Source: Microbacterium sp. zg-Y625 (GTDB lineage: Bacteria; Actinomycetota; Actinomycetes; Actinomycetales; Microbacteriaceae). Taken from it: a stretch of DNA of 64,000 nt. Shown here one piece after another: positions 58,269-64,000 of the stretch. A program made the position numbers and the translations under genes. The stretch is taken from the NCBI RefSeq assembly GCF_030246925.1, contig NZ_CP126740.1, positions 2,604,001 through 2,668,000 on the forward strand, written 5' to 3'. The notes under the pieces were generated by a model. That model saw only the letters and a list, made by a program, of their open reading frames with translations. It was not told the origin of the DNA and did not search any database. Positions within the stretch are counted from its first letter, which is position 1. Each line of letters starts with the position of its first letter.

Positions 58269-59489
58269 ATGTCAGACGAGCGAGGGCGACGAAGCGCGGG
58301 GTTCCGGCGATTCTGGGCCGCCAACACGCTCAGCGCGTTCGGGTCCACTGCCACGGCCGTGGCCTTGCCCGTGCTCGTCGTCCAAGGACTCCACGCCGAC
58401 CCCATCGAGGTCGGCATCGTCAATGCCGCGCAGTTCGTTCCCTATGCGCTCTTCGGACTGATCGCCGGCGTCTACGTCGACAGGTGGCGTCGACGTCGCA
58501 CCTTGGTGGTGGCCAGCATGGGGCGCGCACTCGCCCTGGGCATGATCCCCCTCCTGTGGGCGCTCGGCTGGCTGTCGATCTCGACCCTCGTGGCGCTGCT
58601 GCTCCTCTTCGGCGCCTTCTCCGTGTTCGGCTTCGCGGCGTCGCAATCGCTACCGCCTCGCCTGGTCGCCCGGGACCGCCTGCTGCGCGCCAACGCGCAA
58701 CTCGATCAGGGCGAAGCTGCCGCGCAGACGCTCGGTCCGACGCTCGCCGGCCTGCTCGTGCGGTGGCTCGGAGCGCCGATGGCTCTGCTGATCGACGCCG
58801 TGACCTACGTCGTTGACGCCATCCTCGTCGCAAGCATCCGGATCGAGGAGAAGCCCTCCCGCACAAGGGGACTCGTGTTCCGGGACATGCGCGAGGGGCT
58901 GGATGCCACATATCGGCATCCCGTCTTGCTGCCGCTCTCGCTCTCGACCCACGTCTGGTTCATCGCGAACGCAGCGTCACTGACGATTCTGTCGCTGTTC
59001 GTCCTCCGCACCCTCGAGCTCGGCGCAGCGCTGTTCGGCCTCCTCCTCTCGACCGTCGGCGCCGCGACGCTCATCGGGGCGTCATTCGCCGAACGGCTCG
59101 GCATCCGCCTCGGAGAGGGCGCGGCGATCACGATCGCACGACTGATCTATCCCCTGGCCTGGATCACTGTCGGCGTCGTTCCGTTGATGTCTGGACTGGC
59201 CGGGATCGTTCTCCTGTTCGCCGCTCTGGCAGCCGGCGGCCTTGCGGGCGGTGTCGAGAACGCCAACGAAATGAGCTACCGGCAGCGAGCCGTGCCTGAC
59301 GGGCTGCTTGGCCGCGTCAATGCCACGGGGCGATCGGTCAACCGCACCGCAGGAGCCGTTGGAGCGGTCGCGGGCGGGCTGCTCGCATCCGCCCTCGGGG
59401 TGGCCGAGTCGATCTGGATCGTCGCCGCCGTGTTCGCCGTCGCCGCCCTCATTGCAGTCCTCTCACCGTTGCGCTCCGCCCGCGCCTGA
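58269..59489 (+). CDS. MFS transporter (macrolide-efflux-like)
   Basis: A 406-aa permease with about 12 helices. It begins RRSAGFRRFWAANTLSAFGSTATAVALPVLVVQGLHADPIEVGIVNAAQFVPYALFGLIAGVYVDRWRRRRTLVV, typical of MFS_3/MefA-type exporters. The GVYVDRWRRRR loop is the MFS signature after TM2. The start at 58269 fits the usual N-terminus; GATACT lies 7 nt before it. It is divergent from ohrR and may be co-controlled by it, which is inference. It ends 6 bp before zapE. Confidence 0.9.
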   Translation: MSDERGRRSAGFRRFWAANTLSAFGSTATAVALPVLVVQGLHADPIEVGIVNAAQFVPYALFGLIAGVYVDRWRRRRTLVVASMGRALALGMIPLLWALGWLSISTLVALLLLFGAFSVFGFAASQSLPPRLVARDRLLRANAQLDQGEAAAQTLGPTLAGLLVRWLGAPMALLIDAVTYVVDAILVASIRIEEKPSRTRGLVFRDMREGLDATYRHPVLLPLSLSTHVWFIANAASLTILSLFVLRTLELGAALFGLLLSTVGAATLIGASFAERLGIRLGEGAAITIARLIYPLAWITVGVVPLMSGLAGIVLLFAALAAGGLAGGVENANEMSYRQRAVPDGLLGRVNATGRSVNRTAGAVGAVAGGLLASALGVAESIWIVAAVFAVAALIAVLSPLRSARA

Positions 59490-59495
59490 GGGCCG

Positions 59496-60581
59496 TTGCT
59501 CGGACGACCAGAACCTGTCAGTCCTCGACGCCATGTGGGCGTGTGGCACTCTCAAGGAGTGCGATCGAAGGACAGGCTCGTTGTCGGTGTCGAGAAAGCG
59601 GCAGCCCGCAATGGCTTCGCTCTCGACGCCGGTCAGCAAGCGTTACTCGAGCGGATGGCGACTCTCGGCGCGGATCTCGATCGCAGCTCCCTGCGGCGCT
59701 CGTCGACGCGCAGCCTCTACATTCATGGCGATGCCGGGCGAGGCAAGTCCTGGCTCGCTGACGCCTTCTATGCGGAGCTCCCGTTGGCCCAGAAGACCCG
59801 CGTGCATTTCCATGGCTTCTTCGACGAACTGCACCGCAGCATCCACGATCACCGAATCGAACGAGACGCCGTCGAACGCGCGATCGACGACATCACACAG
59901 AACAGCCGCCTGCTCTTCTTTGACGAGCTCCACGTCCATGACGCCGGCGACGCCCGACTCCTCACCCGCCTTCTCGATCATGTCTTTCAGCGCGGCCTGA
60001 CCGTACTCGCGACCTCCAACTACGCCCCGGACGACCTACTCCCGAATCCGATCTGGCACCACATGTTCGAGCCCGGTATCGCGCTCATCAAGACACACAT
60101 GGACGTGTGGAACCTCGCCGGCCCCGTCGACTATCGCAGCATCAATGAAGAGCACGACCACGGCTTCGCCGCCGGCAGCTGGACGATGGCACCCGCCCGT
60201 TCCGCCGCGCCTGAACAGCAGACCCTCACTGTCGTGAAGGGACGAGCATTCACGGTGACGTCAGCCGACGACGGCGAGTTGGTCGCCACGTTCGACCAGC
60301 TGTGCTCGGCAGCGACCTCGACTGTTGAGTACCTGAACTGGGCACAGTCCTTCTCCCGGTGGGCCATCACCGACATACCCTCATTTGGGACAGTCGACGC
60401 CGAGGCTCAACAGCGCTTCATCAACGTCATCGACGTGCTGGTAGACGCCGACATACCAGTGCGATTCTCCTCGACGGTCGATCTGTCCGGCTTCCTCGCG
60501 GACGTATCCACACGGCCCGATGCCTTCCGCATGGCGAGCCGCCTCCAACTCCTCGAGACCACTACCCGATCGAGTTGCTGA
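59496..60581 (+). CDS. zapE: Cell division protein ZapE / AFG1-like ATPase
   Basis: AFG1/ZapE-family P-loop ATPase, up to 361 aa. Motifs: LYIHGDAGRGKSWLADAFY (Walker A, about 73-91), VHFHGFFDELHRSIHDHRI, LLFFDELHVHDAGDARLLTRLLDHVFQRGLTVLATSNYAPDDLLPNPI (Walker B and sensor 1), and MDVWNLAGPVDYR. It helps constriction in other bacteria; the role here is inferred. The TTG at 59496 is used; a GTG at 59559 is an alternative start. The stop TGA lies inside the first half-repeat of a MITE-like structure. Confidence 0.9.
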   Translation: MLGRPEPVSPRRHVGVWHSQGVRSKDRLVVGVEKAAARNGFALDAGQQALLERMATLGADLDRSSLRRSSTRSLYIHGDAGRGKSWLADAFYAELPLAQKTRVHFHGFFDELHRSIHDHRIERDAVERAIDDITQNSRLLFFDELHVHDAGDARLLTRLLDHVFQRGLTVLATSNYAPDDLLPNPIWHHMFEPGIALIKTHMDVWNLAGPVDYRSINEEHDHGFAAGSWTMAPARSAAPEQQTLTVVKGRAFTVTSADDGELVATFDQLCSAATSTVEYLNWAQSFSRWAITDIPSFGTVDAEAQQRFINVIDVLVDADIPVRFSSTVDLSGFLADVSTRPDAFRMASRLQLLETTTRSSC

Positions 60582-60764
60582 CATCTCATGGCACCCGGGG
60601 CGGCTCGATGGCGCCACTGACAACCTGCATGGCAGCGCTGACAAAGCGCATGGCCGCGGTGTTCGACGCCACGCACTTTGTCAGCGCGGAGCTCCGCAGT
60701 CCCGCGGAAACTCACCTCCGCTCAGTGGCGGCAGCGAATGACTCGTGCCACGCAACTTGTCAGT
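60578..60764. mobile_element. IS21-like MITE or collapsed insertion sequence
   Basis: Short related repeats in inverted order span this segment. Left: CTGACATCTCATGGCA (60578-60593), ACTGACAACCTGCATGGC (60616-60633) and GCGCTGACAAAGCGCATGGC (60635-60654). Right: GCCACGCACTTTGTCAGCGC (60668-60687) and GCCACGCAACTTGTCAGT (60747-60764). The left-hand pair A-B is answered by B'-A'; B and B' match at 18 of 20 positions, A and A' at 15 of 18. Multiple CTGACA-type terminal repeats are a known feature of IS21-family ends. No transposase remains, so it looks like an internally deleted copy. Confidence 0.55.
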
Positions 60765-60982
60765 AGTCGAAGCCGCAGAGATTCGGCGTCCGGTCTCTAA
60801 TCTCGGTTCCGAATCGCCGAGTCAAGCGAGCTCATGAGTTGTGAAACTCGTGAACTGCCAGACGGAGCGAGCGGATACCGACGAAGCACTTCGGGCACTG
60901 GCGGAGTCCGGCGTCTGTTGCAGGGGCGGTCCCCTCCGGAAATGCGGCACGATAAAGGGTGTCTCGCCAGCGTCTCCGCGGC
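60765..60982. other. Non-coding gap after the MITE-like segment
   Basis: No gene, terminator or promoter that I can support lies here. The base composition is less GC-rich than the neighbourhood, consistent with foreign or decayed sequence. An interrupted inverted pair, CATGAGTT and AACTCGTG, starts near 60834 but is too weak to call. Confidence 0.5.
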
Positions 60983-61372
60983 CTACCCGGTCCCGGCGGC
61001 GGGCGTGACGTGGCTGTGCGCGCACAGCCAGCGAGTGTCGTCGCGCACGAATACGTCCGTGGTCCATTCGTCCGCGTGGAAGGAAGCCCCGCCGAAGTGC
61101 GCGGTGTTGACTACCCGGGCAACGACGATCGCGACGTCGTCGTGCAACCGGACGTCCACGGGACCTATCGCGCGCATGACGGAATGGGTGAGCGCACCTG
61201 AGCGCACCAGGTCGAGGAACACCTGCCTCGTGGTGACGCCGTCACCGTCGATCAGCCTCCATTCGGGGTGCAGGCAGGAGGCGATGCGGTCGGCGTCGTT
61301 CGACACGATCGCCTCGGCAAACAGCGCGGCGATCACTCCGATGTCGGCTGCGCCCTCGTCCAGGCTCGTCAC
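60983..61372 (-). CDS. NTF2-like (SnoaL/DUF4440-type) protein
   Basis: A 129-aa cone-fold protein. It begins VTSLDEGAADIGVIAALFAEAIVSNDADRIASCLHPEWRLIDGDG and continues with RQVFLDLVRSGALTHSVMRAIGPVDVRLHDDVAIVVARVVNTAHFGG. The final beta strands are DEWTTDVFVRDDTRWLCAHSHVTPA. This is the DUF4440/SnoaL2 layout. Such proteins act as ligand-binding or steroid-isomerase-like enzymes; the role here is unknown. The start is a GTG at 61372. No neighbour suggests a function. Confidence 0.85.
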   Translation of the reverse strand: MTSLDEGAADIGVIAALFAEAIVSNDADRIASCLHPEWRLIDGDGVTTRQVFLDLVRSGALTHSVMRAIGPVDVRLHDDVAIVVARVVNTAHFGGASFHADEWTTDVFVRDDTRWLCAHSHVTPAAGTG

Positions 61373-61537
61373 CCACTCACGCTAACCCTGTCCGCACTTA
61401 TGTGCTGCAGATCGGCTGCGGAAAACTACAGGGCAGCTGACAACTTCGGTGTCGCTGAACAGGACACGGCCGCCGAAGTGATCACAGAAAGGTAACGACG
61501 CACCCTTGTGCCCCGTTATCTTTCCGTTATAGAGTGC

Positions 61538-61643
61538 TCGCACGGTAGTTGTTTTGCTGTGGCAGCTACCGGCATGTGATTGCAGGACACTCTTGGTGCA
61601 GGGACAAGGGCCGGTCGGAAGCCTCTCCGACCGGCCCTTACTC
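61538..61643 (+). ncRNA. Candidate small RNA with its own promoter and terminator
   Basis: TTGTGC (61507-61512) and TATAGA (about 61529-61534) form a promoter-like pair. About 70 nt of comparatively AT-rich sequence (GTAGTTGTTTTGCTGTGGCA and following) ends in the perfect hairpin at 61606-61639. No open reading frame with a ribosome-binding site fits, although short frames exist. Without an upstream plus-strand gene this terminator has nothing else to serve. RNA identity is inference. Confidence 0.45.
61606..61639 (+). terminator. Rho-independent terminator
   Basis: AAGGGCCGGTCGGA and TCCGACCGGCCCTT form a perfect 14-bp stem with a 6-nt loop, then TACTCTT. The stem is identical to that at 35447-35479. 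Confidence 0.9.
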
Positions 61644-61785
61644 TTGCCCGCTCGATCTCGACCCGCAGGTCGCTCAGCGTCTCCGACTTCTCCACGGGCG
61701 ACCCTCTCCAGGAGTTATCCACAATGCCTCGCAGACCTGGGGTTTAAGCCCGGCCAATGTCGGAGGTTCGCACGAGAATAGGGGC

Positions 61786-63087
61786 ATGAACAGCTCCCCA
61801 GCCACCACCTCGGATGCCGCGCTCGCGACGTCCGACGTCGTGGCGGAGATGATCGACACCGACCGGCAGATCGCGGCGTTGCAGGCCCGGCAGCTGGCGC
61901 TTCTGGGGCGAGCGGGCGCGATCGCGGCAGAACAGACCGCACGCATCCCGATCAGCGCGCAGCGTGAGCGGGAAATGCCGTTGCGATCCATCGCCGCCGA
62001 GATCGGTGCGGCGCTGCGGCGTTCCGACCGGGGCATGCAGAACCGCATCCACGAGGCGACCACCGTGCTCGCGCAGTTCCCGAGCACGGTGCAGTCGTTG
62101 CGGGAGGGCCGGATCGACATCGCCCACCTGCGGGTGATCGGCGAGGCGGGATCCCGGCTCACCGATCCGCAGACACGGGCGATCTTCGAGCAGGCAGCGC
62201 TGGTGGTCGCGGAGCGCGAGACCGCGGGGCGCGCGAAGCCGATCATCACGATGCTCGCCCATCGCATCGACCCCGTTCCGTCGGCAGACCGGCACGCGAC
62301 GGCGGCGGCCGGCCGCCGGGTCTGGGTGCGGGATCTCGACGACGGCATGGCAGAAGTGGTCGCGCTGTTGCCGGCGCCCCTCGCGCACGGCATCCGGGAC
62401 CGCGTCACCCAGTACGCGCGCACGCTCCTCGAGCAGGCGAACAGCGGCGACGACCATGACTCCGCTCCTGCGGACACCCGCACGATGGACCAACGCCGCG
62501 CAGACGTCTTCACCGACCTGCTGCTCACCGGCCATGCCAGCGCCGCGGAGTCCGACGGCACGCTCTGTGAGACCGACGCGATCGTGGCACGCATCCAGGT
62601 GACCGTTCCGGCTGCGGCTCTCGCCGGACGAGAGGTGCCGGCGAGCCTCCAGGGCCACGGCCCGATCGACGCGGGCTCGGCCCGGCATTACGCGTCCGTG
62701 GCCACGGCGTGGGACCGACTGTTCCTCGACACCGCAACCGGGAGCATCCAGGACACCGACCGGTATCGTCCCTCCCGCGCCCAGCGCCGACTGCTGCGCG
62801 GCCGCGACGAGCACTGCCGGTTTCCCGGCTGCCGGGCGGCGGTGTGGGTGTGCGACATCGACCACACGATCGACTTCGCCCGCGGCGGCCCCACCCGGCC
62901 GTGCAACCTCGCCCATCTGTGCAAACGGCATCACACGCTCAAACACCACACCGCGTGGTCGGTCGAACAGCGGCCCGATGGGATGCTGGTGTGGACCAGC
63001 CCCACCGGTCGTGTGTATTCCGACATCCCGCAGCGCGTTCTCGAGTTCAGCGCCGCGACCCGCAGCGGCGCACCGCCACCGTTCTAG
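61786..63087 (+). CDS. DUF222/HNH endonuclease-domain protein (13E12-repeat family)
   Basis: A 433-aa protein. The long helical N-terminal DUF222 domain (residues about 20-300) includes RSIAAEIGAALRRSDRGMQNRIHEATTVLAQFPSTVQSLREGRIDIAHLRVI. The C-terminal HNH nuclease has HCRFPGC, CDIDHTIDFARGGPTRPCNLAHLCKRHHTLKHH (about 343-390), with the H-N-H and paired Cys of a zinc-linked fold. This family is multi-copy in Actinobacteria and is sometimes linked to mobile elements. The ATG at 61786 fits the family N-terminus, with weak AGGGG upstream. Its stop shares CTAG with the next gene. Confidence 0.9.
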   Translation: MNSSPATTSDAALATSDVVAEMIDTDRQIAALQARQLALLGRAGAIAAEQTARIPISAQREREMPLRSIAAEIGAALRRSDRGMQNRIHEATTVLAQFPSTVQSLREGRIDIAHLRVIGEAGSRLTDPQTRAIFEQAALVVAERETAGRAKPIITMLAHRIDPVPSADRHATAAAGRRVWVRDLDDGMAEVVALLPAPLAHGIRDRVTQYARTLLEQANSGDDHDSAPADTRTMDQRRADVFTDLLLTGHASAAESDGTLCETDAIVARIQVTVPAAALAGREVPASLQGHGPIDAGSARHYASVATAWDRLFLDTATGSIQDTDRYRPSRAQRRLLRGRDEHCRFPGCRAAVWVCDIDHTIDFARGGPTRPCNLAHLCKRHHTLKHHTAWSVEQRPDGMLVWTSPTGRVYSDIPQRVLEFSAATRSGAPPPF

Positions 63088-63305
63088 GGAACTGCTTTGC
63101 GCTCAGCCTCGCGCAGCCGTAAGGCGATCGCGGCGTACCCCGACGACCACACCACCATGACAGCGGCGAATCCGCTGCCGGCGCCGACCAGCAGCGCCGA
63201 CTTCCCGTCGAGCAAGCCGGCGACGAAGATCGCGACGAGCAACGCAAGCACGAGGCCGGCTGCGATGCTGATCCGGCGCAGCACTGCGCGACGCCACGGC
63301 CCCAT
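63084..63305 (-). CDS. Small membrane protein (73 aa)
   Basis: A basic N-terminus (MGPWRRAVLRRIS), then two hydrophobic helices (AAGLVLALLVAIFVAGLLDG and SALLVGAGSGFAAVMVVWSSGYAAIAL) and a charged tail. No family recognised. It converges on the DUF222 gene with stops sharing CTAG. The 104 bp between it and the next gene show no feature. Confidence 0.7.
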   Translation of the reverse strand: MGPWRRAVLRRISIAAGLVLALLVAIFVAGLLDGKSALLVGAGSGFAAVMVVWSSGYAAIALRLREAERKAVP

Positions 63306-63409
63306 CGGAACGAGCGTTCTCAGCCATGGGTGACACCTTCACTGTGCGAGGACGACTGCCGCTCAGACGATACCGACAGCCGTTACCCGACGGCATCCCC
63401 GCCGCCCGG

Positions 63410-64000
63410 TCAGACGCCGCCGCCTCCGCCGCCTCCGCCGCCTCCGCCTGCGGAGCCACCGCCGGACGAGCCGCCCGACGTCGACGACGACGACATCGCG
63501 GCGCTCGACAGCGAGGCGATGCTCGACGAGAACGCGGCGGCGTTGAACGCCGCGGAGCCGTAGTACCACGAGGGGGTCACCCCGGCGTCTCCGTAGTGGA
63601 CCATCAGCTCATCAGCCCACTTCTTCTCCTGCCCGAAGACGACGGCATAGGGCAGCAGCGTCTCGTACAGGTGGATCATCTGCCGTGGGTCGCCGACGTC
63701 GACGGGGCGCCGCTCGGCACCCATCGGCGATTGCAGCATGCGGATGCGGTCCGCCTCCGCCCAGTCGATGAAGACCTTCAGGCCCGCCAGGTGGTCACGC
63801 AGCTCCGCACCGGCATCCGTCAACGGCCGGTGGAAGACCAAACCCATTCCGAAGGCCAGCACGATCCCCGCCACCACCATGAGCACCAGCGGCACCAACA
63901 CGTTGACGGATGCCGCGATTGCCAGCATCCCGGAGAGGATCACGAGCACCGTCCCGGCGAACAGCGCCGCCGCGGGCCACGTGCGCACGCGCCCGGGAAC
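63410..64000 (-). CDS. DUF2207-type membrane protein, C-terminal part (5' end outside window)
   Basis: The gene runs off the right edge; about 196 residues are seen. Two hydrophobic helices (LFAGTVLVILSGMLAIAASV and VPLVLMVVAGIVLAFGMGLVF) are followed by a soluble part with GLKVFIDWAEADRIRMLQSPMGAERR and HLYETLLPYAVVFGQEKKWADEL, the DUF2207 C-terminal signature. It ends with a Ser-rich, then Gly-rich tail (a run of 11 Gly before the final Val). Family members are predicted large membrane proteins of unknown role. Confidence 0.85.
   Translation of the reverse strand, partial: VPGRVRTWPAAALFAGTVLVILSGMLAIAASVNVLVPLVLMVVAGIVLAFGMGLVFHRPLTDAGAELRDHLAGLKVFIDWAEADRIRMLQSPMGAERRPVDVGDPRQMIHLYETLLPYAVVFGQEKKWADELMVHYGDAGVTPSWYYGSAAFNAAAFSSSIASLSSAAMSSSSTSGGSSGGGSAGGGGGGGGGGGV

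Noticed and set aside
60359..60766. 135-codon frame across the end of zapE and the MITE-like repeats
   Set aside because: It overlaps zapE out of frame and ends inside inverted repeats; no domain and poor codon use.
61549..61785. N-terminal extension of the DUF222 protein from an upstream TTG
   Set aside because: The extension would cross a strong terminator hairpin (61606-61639), and family members start near MNSS-like sequences; the ATG at 61786 is preferred.
61786..63087. Group II intron or homing element at the HNH gene
   Set aside because: No reverse transcriptase or intron RNA structure, and the protein is a DUF222/HNH stand-alone gene common in Actinobacteria.
1..64000. tRNA, tmRNA and rRNA genes
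   Set aside because: No GTTCGAATCC-type T-loop followed by a CCA-like acceptor pair, and no conserved rRNA blocks were seen.

Overview
The window is high-GC DNA (roughly 70 %) densely packed with genes on both strands. It looks like the chromosome of an actinobacterium of the family Microbacteriaceae, most likely Microbacterium or a close relative. The case rests on base composition, many promoters of the type TANNNT about 6 nt from a start codon (leaderless mRNAs), a DtxR/IdeR-type iron box, a DUF2277 protein, SbcCD, a TM0106-type RecB-like nuclease-helicase, a polycysteine leader peptide and several small acidic proteins. No rRNA, tRNA, CRISPR array or prophage was seen. The species is an inference.

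Layout. 1-4.4 kb: end of a Trk/Ktr potassium channel gene and its TrkA partner, proC, an alpha/beta hydrolase, tadA and upp. 4.6-11.5 kb: a 1182-aa nuclease-helicase, a membrane protein with a coupled HTH_34 regulator, and glutamine-dependent nadE. 11.5-17.1 kb: a repeat-rich gap, a degenerate phosphopantetheinyl-transferase-like gene, two tiny membrane proteins and the sbcDC operon. 17.2-24.1 kb: an MFS transporter, DUF2277, a hydrolase, small disordered proteins, a GNAT enzyme, a Cys-rich leader peptide ahead of an orphan winged-helix regulator, an AlkA-like glycosylase and a VOC protein. 24.1-28.9 kb: a siderophore ABC importer (binding protein, two permeases, ATPase) divergent from a siderophore-interacting protein under an iron box. 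28.9-41.1 kb: lytic transglycosylase, NAD(P)-binding protein, aldo/keto reductase, HAD phosphatase, a histidine kinase/response regulator/DUF4097 operon, pgi, an S9 peptidase, a DsbA-like lipoprotein and an ArsR-type regulator divergent from an MFS exporter. 42.5-46.8 kb: a PTS EIIBCA permease and an FtsX-type ABC pair. 46.9-55.9 kb: a lipase-maturation-factor-like protein, DUF72, lipoprotein, two LuxR-type regulators, GlsB, a membrane protein and an acyl-CoA dehydrogenase. 56-64 kb: a RibD-type reductase, a P-loop kinase, ohr-ohrR, MFS, zapE, an IS21-like MITE remnant, an NTF2-like protein, a possible small RNA, a DUF222/HNH protein and the end of a DUF2207 gene.

The most interesting material is mostly non-coding. 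(i) A family of exactly 61-bp elements with 13-nt inverted ends occurs in tandem pairs or triples downstream of three unrelated genes. (ii) A leaderless 33-codon ORF ends in a Cys/Met-rich stretch and sits upstream of a receiver-less OmpR-type regulator. (iii) Nested inverted repeats next to zapE resemble a collapsed IS21 element. (iv) An AT-richer stretch with a promoter-like sequence and a strong terminator has no matching gene. (v) A PPTase-like protein has lost its catalytic signature. (vi) The heptamer GGATGCC/GGCATCC is very frequent on both strands.
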